Positions 34,523 through 42,007 of a DNA stretch of 64,000 nt are shown here, piece after piece (the first letter of the stretch is position 1; each line of letters opens with the position of its first letter). A program made the translations under genes and the position numbers. This DNA is from Desertibaculum subflavum (lineage in GTDB: Bacteria; Pseudomonadota; Alphaproteobacteria; Ferrovibrionales; Ferrovibrionaceae). The notes beneath the pieces were generated by a model that was not told where the DNA came from, did no database searches, and was given only the letters and a program-made list of their open reading frames with translations. Where the stretch lies: assembly GCA_003576705.1 (NCBI GenBank), contig QOZS01000010.1, forward strand, positions 1 through 64,000, written 5' to 3'.

Positions 34523-37261
34523 TTACTGGGCAGGGGCCGGATGCGGCGCGGGCGGCGCCTTGCCGCGCTCGACGTCGTAGAGCAGGCCGCCGCGGCGCGT
34601 ATAGGCCCACCAGGTCAGCGCGACGCAGCTCGCATAGAAGACGAGGAAGCCCCACAGCGCCGCCTCCGGCCCGCCGGTCATCGAGATCGAGGTGCCGTAG
34701 CTGCGCGGGATGAAGAAGGCGCCGTAGGCGGCGATCGCCGAAGTGAAGCCGATGATGGCCGCCGATTCCTTCTCGGCCTGGCGGACCTGATCGACCGGCG
34801 ACATGCCGGGTTCGAGCCGGGGGATCTCCTTCCGCATGATCGCGGGGATCATCTGGAAGGTGGAGGCGTTGCCGACGCCGGTCGCCGCGAAGAGCAGCAG
34901 GAACATGACGAGGAAGCCCCAGAAGGCATACGCCTGGTCCTTGATGCCGAGGAAGTACAGCACGCCCAGGACGCCCAGCATCATGGTGACGAACACCCAG
35001 AAGGTGACGCGCCCGCCGCCATACTTGTCGGACAGCCACCCCGTCGCCGCCCGCGAGAAGGCGCCGACCAGGGGGCCGAGGAACGCGTAATGCAGCGGAT
35101 CGACACTGGGGAACTGGGTCTTGGTCAGCAGCGGAAAGCCCGCCGAGTAGCCGATGAACGACCCGAAGGTGCCGACATAGAGCCAGCACATGTACCAATT
35201 GTGCCGACGGGTGAAGATCACCGATTGCTCGGCGAAGGACGCCTTCATCGAGGCGATATCGTTCATGCCGAACCATGCGGCGATGCTGGACACCAGGATG
35301 AACGGCACCCAGATGAAGCCCGCGTTCTGCAGGTAGAGCGATGCCTGGCCCGCCGCCTGCGGCGCACCGCCGATCGCGCCGAACACCCCCAAGGTGATCA
35401 CGAGCGGAACCACGAACTGCACCACGCTGACACCGAGATTGCCGAGGCCGGCATTGAGCGCGAGCGCGTTGCCCTTCTCCGCCTTGGGGAAGAAGAAGGA
35501 GATGTTCGACATCGAGGAGGCGAAGTTGCCGCCGCCGAAGCCGCAGAGCAGCGCGAGAGCGAGGAACATCCAGTAAGGCGTCGTCGGATCCTGCACCGCG
35601 AAGCCGATGCCGACCGCCGGAATCAACAGCGAGGCGGTCGACAGCGTCGTCCACAGCCGCCCCCCGAAAATCGGCACGATGAAGGAGTAGAAGATGCGGA
35701 GTGTCGCGCCCGAGAGGCCAGGCAACGCCGCAAGCCAGAAGAGCTGGTCCGTCGTGAACTTGAAGCCGACCGAAGGCAGCTTGGCGACCACGACCGACCA
35801 CACCATCCAGACCGCGAAGGCGAGCAGGAGGCAGGGGATGGAAATCCAGAGATTGCGCCGGGCGATGGCACGGCCCGTGGTCTGCCAGAAGGTCGCATCC
35901 TCGGGCCGCCAGTCAGCGAGCACATGGGCGCCGAGGGCACCGACATGCTTCGGCTCGTGGATCGGCGCCATTTCCGGCAGCTCGGGCAGCTTGCGCAACA
36001 CCTCGCCCGCCGCCTCGCGCTCCATCTGCCGGATCGCAACGTGCATCCACACCAGCGCGCCGGCGACCAGGAAGAACAGCAGCATGAAGCAGCTCTGCCA
36101 GACGCCGGTCAGGTCGTTGAGCAGGCCGAAGGCGATCGGCAGCACGAAGCCGCCGAGCCCGCCGATCAGGCCGACCAGACCGCCGACGGCGCCGACATGG
36201 CCCGGGTAGTAGACCGGGATGTGCTTGTAGACCGCCGCCTTGCCGAGCGACATGAAGAAGCCGAGCACGAAGACGACGACGGTGAAGCCGACCACGCCCA
36301 TTTCGAGCGTGAAGGTCATCGGGCCCTTGATGCCCTTCACCACGTAATCGGTCGGCGGATAGGAAAGCAGGAACGTGCAGATGACCGAGACGAAGAACGT
36401 CCAGTACATCACCCGCCGGGCGCCGAACTGGTCGGACAGCTTACCGCCATAGGCGCGGAAGATGCTGGCCGGGATCGAATAGGCGGCGCCGATCATGCCG
36501 GCGGTCTTGATGTCGAGGCCGTAGACGCCGATCAGGTAGCGCGGCAGCCACAGCGCCAGCGCCACGAAGGCGCCGAACACGAAGAAGTAGTAGAGCGAGA
36601 AGCGCCAGACCTGGACGTTCTTCAACGGGGCGAGCTGGGCGAAGAAGGGCTCGGGCTTGGCCTTCGTCCGCCGGCGCTCGGCCAGCGAGGGATCGTCCTT
36701 GGTGGTGAAGAAGAACACCGCCGCCATGACCAGCAGCGCCAGCGCCCAGACCTGCGCCACGGCGGTCCAGCCATAGGCGACCATCACGAAGGGGGCGACG
36801 AACTTGGTCACCGCGGCGCCGACATTGCCCATGCCGAAGATGCCGAGCGCGGTGCCCTGGCGCTCCCTCGGATACCACTTCGAGACATAGGCGACGCCGA
36901 CCGCAAAGGAGCCGCCGGCAAGGCCGACGCCGAGCGCGGCGAGCAGGAAGGTCGGATAGTCGTAGGCGAAGGTCAGCAGCCAGGTCGCGATCGCCGCCGC
37001 CACCATGACCACCGTGTAGACGATGCGGCCGCCATACTGATCGGTCCAGATGCCGAGCGCGAGGCGCACCAGCGAGCCGGTCAGGATCGGCGTCCCGACC
37101 AGAAGGCCGAACTGGAACTCGTTGAGGCCGAGATCCTGCTTTATCTGAATGCCGATGATGGAGAAGATCGTCCATACTGCGAAGCAGACGGTGAAGGCGA
37201 CGGTGGAAAGCGTCAGTGCCTGGGTCTGGTCGCTGCCGGTCGGGGCGGCGGAAGTGGGCAT
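34523..37261 (-). CDS. narK: NarK1-NarK2 fused nitrate/nitrite transporter
   Basis: 912 residues from ATG 37261: two complete MFS nitrate/nitrite porter modules in one chain, about 24 helices. The first (residues 20-430) has the nitrate signature GLAGGSFAVGVAYVSKWYP and a KRxxG-type loop; the second (470-890) has FGGGNFASSMSNISFFFPKAEKGNALALN. They are joined by a hydrophilic linker containing ELPEMAPIHEPKH. In Paracoccus-type fusions NarK1 acts as a nitrate/proton symporter and NarK2 as a nitrate/nitrite antiporter. It is promoter-proximal in the nar operon, with an FNR-type box 81 bp upstream. Confidence 0.96.
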   Translation of the reverse strand: MPTSAAPTGSDQTQALTLSTVAFTVCFAVWTIFSIIGIQIKQDLGLNEFQFGLLVGTPILTGSLVRLALGIWTDQYGGRIVYTVVMVAAAIATWLLTFAYDYPTFLLAALGVGLAGGSFAVGVAYVSKWYPRERQGTALGIFGMGNVGAAVTKFVAPFVMVAYGWTAVAQVWALALLVMAAVFFFTTKDDPSLAERRRTKAKPEPFFAQLAPLKNVQVWRFSLYYFFVFGAFVALALWLPRYLIGVYGLDIKTAGMIGAAYSIPASIFRAYGGKLSDQFGARRVMYWTFFVSVICTFLLSYPPTDYVVKGIKGPMTFTLEMGVVGFTVVVFVLGFFMSLGKAAVYKHIPVYYPGHVGAVGGLVGLIGGLGGFVLPIAFGLLNDLTGVWQSCFMLLFFLVAGALVWMHVAIRQMEREAAGEVLRKLPELPEMAPIHEPKHVGALGAHVLADWRPEDATFWQTTGRAIARRNLWISIPCLLLAFAVWMVWSVVVAKLPSVGFKFTTDQLFWLAALPGLSGATLRIFYSFIVPIFGGRLWTTLSTASLLIPAVGIGFAVQDPTTPYWMFLALALLCGFGGGNFASSMSNISFFFPKAEKGNALALNAGLGNLGVSVVQFVVPLVITLGVFGAIGGAPQAAGQASLYLQNAGFIWVPFILVSSIAAWFGMNDIASMKASFAEQSVIFTRRHNWYMCWLYVGTFGSFIGYSAGFPLLTKTQFPSVDPLHYAFLGPLVGAFSRAATGWLSDKYGGGRVTFWVFVTMMLGVLGVLYFLGIKDQAYAFWGFLVMFLLLFAATGVGNASTFQMIPAIMRKEIPRLEPGMSPVDQVRQAEKESAAIIGFTSAIAAYGAFFIPRSYGTSISMTGGPEAALWGFLVFYASCVALTWWAYTRRGGLLYDVERGKAPPAPHPAPAQ

Positions 37262-37342
37262 GGAACCTGTCCTCGCGGCTCTGCCGGCGGATCTGTGGCC
37301 GGCGATCACGCAAGGATTTCAAGGAAGCGAGCGCCGCCCTCG

Positions 37343-37356
37343 TTGACTCAGGTCAA
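37343..37356. promoter_or_regulatory. FNR/DNR-type box upstream of narK
   Basis: TTGACTCAGGTCAA is a perfect inverted repeat TTGAC-N4-GTCAA, one position per half away from the FNR/FixK/DNR consensus TTGAT-N4-ATCAA. It ends 81 bp before the narK ATG, a plausible distance for a class II activator site. Confidence 0.68.
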
Positions 37357-37435
37357 GTTCCCGGCGGTCGCGCGAGTAAAATGCGACGGGATTGTCGAAT
37401 TCCATTTCCTATTCTGACATTTGACCTGTCCACAA

Positions 37436-37449
37436 TTGATATTTGTCAA
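37436..37449. promoter_or_regulatory. FNR/DNR-type box upstream of the Crp/Fnr gene
   Basis: TTGATATTTGTCAA fits TTGAT-N4-GTCAA: the left half-site is perfect and the right differs at one base from ATCAA. It lies in an AT-rich stretch 67 bp before the GTG of the regulator gene, suggesting autoregulation or control by FixK. It may also help narK from a distance. Confidence 0.68.
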
Positions 37450-37516
37450 TTTTATCCGACGCGCATTCATCGGCTATGAAGGGTGCCATGCCGGGCTTCG
37501 GCATCGGGGAGGGGCG

Positions 37517-38227
37517 GTGCGGTCAGAAGATCTCGAACAGCTGCGTCACGCGAAACTGTTCGCGGGCCTGATGACGGAGGACATCACCCGCATCACGCGG
37601 GGCGCCTTCGTCCAGACCCTGCCGAAGGGGGCCGAGCTTTTTCACCGGGGCGATGCGCCGGATTTCCTGCATGTGATCCTAACCGGCCGCGTGGCCCTGA
37701 CCGGCAATCTCACCGGTTCCACGGAGGTCGTGGTCGATTTCTTCAGCGCCGGCGACACCATCATCGCGCCGGCGGTGATGCTGGAAGCGCCCTACCTGAT
37801 GTCGGCCCGCATCGTCACCGATGCGCGGATCCTGATGCTGCCGGCCGAGAGCTTCCGCAATCAGCTGGCCGGCGATGTGAAGCTGGCGCATGCCACGGCA
37901 ATGATGCTGGCACGCTATTGGCGGCGCCTCGTGCGCCAGATCATGGAGCTGAAGCTGCGCTCGGCGCCGGAACGGCTCGCCGCCTATCTGCTGGCCCTGA
38001 CGCGAAGATCCGAAGGCGCGGCGACCGTGACCCTGGTCGAAGAGCGCCGGCTGATCGCCGGCCGGCTCGGCATCACGCCCGAGAGCCTGTCGCGCGCCTT
38101 CGCCACGCTGAAAAGCCAGGGCGTGACGGGACGGGGCAACGAGGTCCGCATCGCCGATGTCGCGCAGCTGCGCGGCTACAGCCGCGCCGACGAGTTCATC
38201 GACGAGCGCGAGGACGGCCTCGCCTGA
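37517..38227 (+). CDS. Crp/Fnr-family regulator beside the nar operon (DNR/NarR-like)
   Basis: 236 residues from a GTG at 37517, preceded by GGGGAGGGG; a longer frame to 37421 has no ribosome-binding site. The N-terminal half is a cyclic-nucleotide-type beta-roll (LPKGAELFHRGDAPDFLHVILTG), then a dimer helix, then a HTH with ITPESLSRAFATL. E-x-x-S-R is the FNR-type recognition helix that reads TTGAT half-sites. The protein contains no cysteine, so it cannot carry an FNR [4Fe-4S] cluster; a heme/NO or nitrite-responsive DNR/NarR type is more likely. Divergent from narK, with two matching boxes between. Confidence 0.88.
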   Translation: MRSEDLEQLRHAKLFAGLMTEDITRITRGAFVQTLPKGAELFHRGDAPDFLHVILTGRVALTGNLTGSTEVVVDFFSAGDTIIAPAVMLEAPYLMSARIVTDARILMLPAESFRNQLAGDVKLAHATAMMLARYWRRLVRQIMELKLRSAPERLAAYLLALTRRSEGAATVTLVEERRLIAGRLGITPESLSRAFATLKSQGVTGRGNEVRIADVAQLRGYSRADEFIDEREDGLA

Positions 38228-39432
38228 CGGCCGAGCCATGCCGCCGCGCCGAGGCCCGCGGCGCGGCCGCCGGCGAAGCAGGCGGTGAGCAGGTAGCCGC
38301 CGGTCGGCGCCTCCCAGTCCAGCATCTCGCCAGCGCAAAACACGCCGGGAAGCGCGCGGAGCATCAGCCGCTCGTCGAGTGCCTCGAAGGCGACGCCGCC
38401 GGCGGTGCTGATCGCCTCGGCGAGCGGGCGCGGGCGCAGCAGGCGGAGCGGCAGCGACTTGATCGCTTTGGCGATGCGCGCCGGCGACGCCAAGTCCTCG
38501 GGCTTCGCCAGCTCGCGCAACAGGCCCGCTTTGGCGCCGGTGAGGCCGATGGTCTTGCGCAGATGGTTGGCGAGGGAGGCGTTGCCGCGCGGGCGCGACA
38601 GAGCCTCGGCGAGACGCGCCGGCTCGCGCTCCGGCACGAGGTCGAGCGCAACGGTCACGCTGCCCTCCGCCTCGATGGCGTCGCGTAATCCGGCCGAAAG
38701 AGCATAGACGAGGCTGCCCTCGACACCGGCCGCGGTGACCACGAACTCGCCCTGCCGGCCGTCGATGGCGACGCGCTTGACCGGCTGGCCGGCGAAGCGA
38801 GTGCGGAAATGCTCGCTCCAATCGGTATCGAAGCCGCAATTGGCCGGCCGCAGCGGCGCGATGGCGATGCCGAGCGATTGCAGCACCGGCAGCCAGGCGG
38901 CGTCGGCGCCGAGCTTGGGCCAGCTGCCGCCGCCGAGCGCGAGCACCACCACATCGGCGCGCGCCTCTTTATCTCCCTCCGGCGTCGCGAAGCTGAGCCG
39001 AATGCCGTGATCGGCCTGCTCCAGCCCTTGCCAGCGATGCCGCATGTGAAAGCGAACGCCTGCGCCGCGCAGCCGGTGCAGCCAGGCACGCAGCAACGGC
39101 GCCGCTTTCATCTCCGCTGGGAACACCCGCCCCGACGTGCCGACGAAGGTCTTGATGCCGAGACGGTGAACCCAGGCGCGCAGTTCGTCGGGGCCGAAGC
39201 CCGCCAGCAACGGCGCGATCCGCGGCGCGCGCGCGCCATAGCGGGCGAGGAACTTCTCCGGCGGATCGGTATGCGTGATGTTGAGGCCTCCGCGGCCGGC
39301 CATCAGGAACTTGCGGCCGGCCGAGGGCATGGCGTCATAGAGATCGACGCTGATCCCGTGCTCCGCCAGCATCTCCGCGGCCATCAGGCCGGCGGGGCCG
39401 CCGCCGATCACCGCCGCCGAAGGCGCGCTCAG
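38176..39432 (-). CDS. YhiN/HI0933-family flavoprotein
   Basis: About 418 residues. FAD-binding GGGPAGLMAAEML is at the N-terminus, followed by the family hallmark GRKFLMAGRGGLNIT. Also present are VVLALGGGSWPKLGADA, a central TAAGVEGSLVYALS region and the C-terminal FCAGEMLDWEAPTGGYLLTACFAGGRAAG. HI0933 proteins are FAD-dependent oxidoreductases of unsettled function. No ATG exists at the right place: a CTG at 39432 overlaps the upstream hydrolase stop (CTGA) and has GAGG 7 nt upstream; a GTG at 39411 would cut into the FAD motif. The 3' end overlaps the convergent regulator gene by 52 bp. Confidence 0.87.
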   Translation of the reverse strand: MSAPSAAVIGGGPAGLMAAEMLAEHGISVDLYDAMPSAGRKFLMAGRGGLNITHTDPPEKFLARYGARAPRIAPLLAGFGPDELRAWVHRLGIKTFVGTSGRVFPAEMKAAPLLRAWLHRLRGAGVRFHMRHRWQGLEQADHGIRLSFATPEGDKEARADVVVLALGGGSWPKLGADAAWLPVLQSLGIAIAPLRPANCGFDTDWSEHFRTRFAGQPVKRVAIDGRQGEFVVTAAGVEGSLVYALSAGLRDAIEAEGSVTVALDLVPEREPARLAEALSRPRGNASLANHLRKTIGLTGAKAGLLRELAKPEDLASPARIAKAIKSLPLRLLRPRPLAEAISTAGGVAFEALDERLMLRALPGVFCAGEMLDWEAPTGGYLLTACFAGGRAAGLGAAAWLGRQARPSSRSSMNSSARL

Positions 39433-40223
39433 CGGCCGGCCTCGATGAAGCCGACAACGCGGTCGAGCATGGCGACGTCCTGCGCGATCAGGCGATGGCC
39501 GAGCCCGTCGGCCAGCGCGAGCTTCGCGCCCGGCCACAGGCCGCGCAGCGCCTCGGCATCCTCGACCGGGCATTGCTCGTCGTCCACCGCGTGCAGGAAC
39601 AAGGCGGCGGCCGTCATCTTCGCCGCGGCGGCCTGCAGATCGAAGGGCGGCGCCGCCGCGTCCGGCCGCTGCGCATAGAGTTCGGCCGCGCGCGCGATCA
39701 CCTCCTCCGGCACGCCGGCGCGGCGGGCGCGGTTCCAGCGGTTTCCCGGCTTCGGCACCGGGCTCGCGATGAAGGCCGCCCGCCGGATGTCGAGCCCCCC
39801 CGCCATTGCCTGCATGGCGACGGCGCAGCCGAAGGAATGGCCGACCACCGCGTCGATCGGCCCGAGCGCCGCCGCCACGGCGCGCACGCCAGCGACCGCC
39901 GATCCCGCCGACGGATCTTCCGCCCGCGAGAAGCCGTGGCCCGGCAGGTCGAGCGCGACGACCGGCCGGCCAACCTCGCCGAACTTGTCGATCAGCGGGC
40001 CCCAGAGGCAGTTGTCGTCATCCCAGCCGTGGATCAGCAGCACGGCAGGCCCCTTGCCCAGGCGCCAGGCGCGCACCGGGCCGGACGGCGTGTCCACGTC
40101 ATGCTCCGAGGCGGCGCGCAACGGCTCTGCAAGGCGCGGGCGGACCCGGCGCTTCGGGATGGTCAGCGCGTCGATCAGCTCTTCCGCCTCGGCGTCGAGC
40201 TCGCTCTGCTCCGGACTGCTCAT
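39429..40223 (-). CDS. Alpha/beta hydrolase
   Basis: 264 residues. Oxyanion motif LLIHGWDDDNCLWGP at about residue 62, nucleophile elbow VVGHSFGCAV near 130, and late acid/base residues in HAVDDEQCP and GLGHRL. An N-terminal segment of about 30 residues rich in Glu and Ala precedes the core. Substrate not predictable. Its end overlaps the probable start of the flavoprotein gene, so the two are translationally coupled. Confidence 0.87.
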   Translation of the reverse strand: MSSPEQSELDAEAEELIDALTIPKRRVRPRLAEPLRAASEHDVDTPSGPVRAWRLGKGPAVLLIHGWDDDNCLWGPLIDKFGEVGRPVVALDLPGHGFSRAEDPSAGSAVAGVRAVAAALGPIDAVVGHSFGCAVAMQAMAGGLDIRRAAFIASPVPKPGNRWNRARRAGVPEEVIARAAELYAQRPDAAAPPFDLQAAAAKMTAAALFLHAVDDEQCPVEDAEALRGLWPGAKLALADGLGHRLIAQDVAMLDRVVGFIEAGR

Positions 40224-40300
40224 GTTTCCTGACCCTTTTTTGTCGCTGCCGGCCGATGCATGAGGCGCGGGCGCATCGCTATCATGCCGCGGAATTCAAC

Positions 40301-41695
40301 ATGGTGCGCGCTCCGATGAGGCAGGCAGGTCACGGCGGATTTCTCGACAGGTGGCGTTTTTACCGGCCGACAGGGGACCGGCAGCGCCAGGCCGTCATTG
40401 CCGAGGAGCAGGCCGGCCGCGCGGTGGCGTTCCGGGCGCGCGGCTTCGCCGTCGCCGCCGTCATGCTGTGCCTGCCGCTGCTGACCGTGCCGCCGCGCCT
40501 ATGGTACTACCTCGCCGCCGCGGCCCTGTTCTTCCTGCTCGGCCTGGTGCCGCATCTGCTGCGCCGGCATCGATATGCCGCGGCGATCCAGGCGGTGTTC
40601 GTCGTGCTGGATGCGGCGCTCATCACCACCGTCATCATCATGCCGCCACCCGGTGGCCTCGATATCGGCTGGCCGGTACAGACGCGGCTGCGCTCCTCGG
40701 AGTTCCTCTATCTCATCGTGCTGCTGGTCGGCGCCGCCCTCTCCTATTCGCCCTGGCAGGTGATCTGGACCGGCATCAGCATCATCGCGACCTGGAGCGC
40801 CGGCGTGGCCGCGGTCTACTGGCGCGCCGACACGCTGCACTATGACGGCGGGCTGGAGAGCATGCCGGTGGACGCCGCGATGAAAGTGTTCCTCGACCCC
40901 CATTTCGTCAGCGGCGGCACCCTGCTGAACCAGGTGATCCTGACCGCGATCGCGACCGGCGTGCTGGCCGCCGCCGTGCATCGCTCGCGCCTGATGCTGC
41001 TGCGCCATACGCGGGCCGAGATCGCCCGCTCCGCCCTCGCCCGCTACGTCTCGGCCGATCTTGCCGATGCCATCCTGCGGTCGGAGCGGCGCTTCGACAC
41101 GCCGGCGACCCGCGAGGTGGCGGTGCTGTTCGCCGATATCGTCGGCTTCACCGGCCTGTCGGAGCGCACGCCGCCGGAACGCATCGTGGCTCTGCTGAAG
41201 AGCTTTCACGAGCGCTGCTGCCGCGTGGTGTTCCGCCATGGCGGATCGCTCGACAAATATATCGGCGACGGCTTTCTCGCCACCTTCGGCGCCATCGGCG
41301 ACATGCCGGATGCCGCGGCACGCGCGCTGCGCTGTGCCGTCGAGCTGCAGCAGGAGATCGACCGCTGGAACGGCAAGCGCGCCGCCCGCGGCGCCGCCGG
41401 CATACCGCTGTCGATCGGTCTCCATTTCGGGCCGGCGGTGGTCGGCAATACCGGCACCGAGGAGCGGCTGGAATTCACCGTCATCGGCGACACGGTCAAC
41501 ATCGCCAGCCGTCTGGAAGGATTTACGCGGGAAGCGCGTTGCCGCATCGCGGCGTCCGAGGCCTGCCTTGCCGCGGCCCACGCCGCCGGCGGCACATTGC
41601 CCGCCTTTCGCCATTTCGGACCGGTCGCCGTGCGCGGCCGGGGGGAACCGGTCGATGTCCATATCTGGCCGGCGGCCCCGATCGGCGCACCATAA
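40301..41695 (+). CDS. Membrane-bound class III adenylate/guanylate cyclase
   Basis: 464 residues from ATG 40301. A membrane sensor half with about six helices (residues 35-245) is followed by a class III cyclase domain. Catalytic residues are visible: first metal Asp in VAVLFADIVGFTG, second metal Asp in KYIGDGFLATFG, and the transition-state N-x-x-x-R in VIGDTVNIASRLE. The short linker ALARYVSADLADAILRS is the usual cyclase transmission element. It makes cAMP (or cGMP) in response to an unknown membrane signal. Two Crp-type regulators in the window look FNR-type and are not obvious cAMP receptors. Confidence 0.92.
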   Translation: MVRAPMRQAGHGGFLDRWRFYRPTGDRQRQAVIAEEQAGRAVAFRARGFAVAAVMLCLPLLTVPPRLWYYLAAAALFFLLGLVPHLLRRHRYAAAIQAVFVVLDAALITTVIIMPPPGGLDIGWPVQTRLRSSEFLYLIVLLVGAALSYSPWQVIWTGISIIATWSAGVAAVYWRADTLHYDGGLESMPVDAAMKVFLDPHFVSGGTLLNQVILTAIATGVLAAAVHRSRLMLLRHTRAEIARSALARYVSADLADAILRSERRFDTPATREVAVLFADIVGFTGLSERTPPERIVALLKSFHERCCRVVFRHGGSLDKYIGDGFLATFGAIGDMPDAAARALRCAVELQQEIDRWNGKRAARGAAGIPLSIGLHFGPAVVGNTGTEERLEFTVIGDTVNIASRLEGFTREARCRIAASEACLAAAHAAGGTLPAFRHFGPVAVRGRGEPVDVHIWPAAPIGAP

Positions 41696-42007
41696 GCGGA
41701 ACGTGCCCCACAAATGTCACTCTAATATTACAGTCGATACATGGACTCTCCCTTCAAGAGAGAATGTAATCGCAGCTGGGCCGTGGGGACGGTACAGGTA
41801 ATTACAATCCGGCATCTACCCCATATAGGGTATTCCCGATCTCGACCATCAGGCAGCATCGCAAGATTGGCGCCAGGATTTTATTATTTTCGCCGAAGCG
41901 ACGAAGATGTTTTTCGACTCCGAAGTAATTTCGCCATGAAATTGTAGCGGAAATCTTGGCCGCCTCCCCCGGCCCTCTTGCTTGGCGACATGCCAAGGGG
42001 GAATGCC
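41696..42007. other. AT-richer intergenic region before the giant-protein genes
   Basis: 312 bp without a convincing gene, visibly richer in A and T than its surroundings. It holds the inverted repeat TACCCCATATAGGGTA (41817-41832; perfect 5-bp arms) and a weak hairpin CTCTC/GAGAG (41746-41762). It probably contains the promoter of the giant-gene pair, but I cannot place -35/-10 boxes with confidence. A 68-codon open frame here has no ribosome-binding site and is not called. Confidence 0.5.

Noticed and set aside
41741-41947. 68-codon open frame before giant protein A
   Set aside because: No Shine-Dalgarno, no recognisable motif and it covers the probable promoter region.
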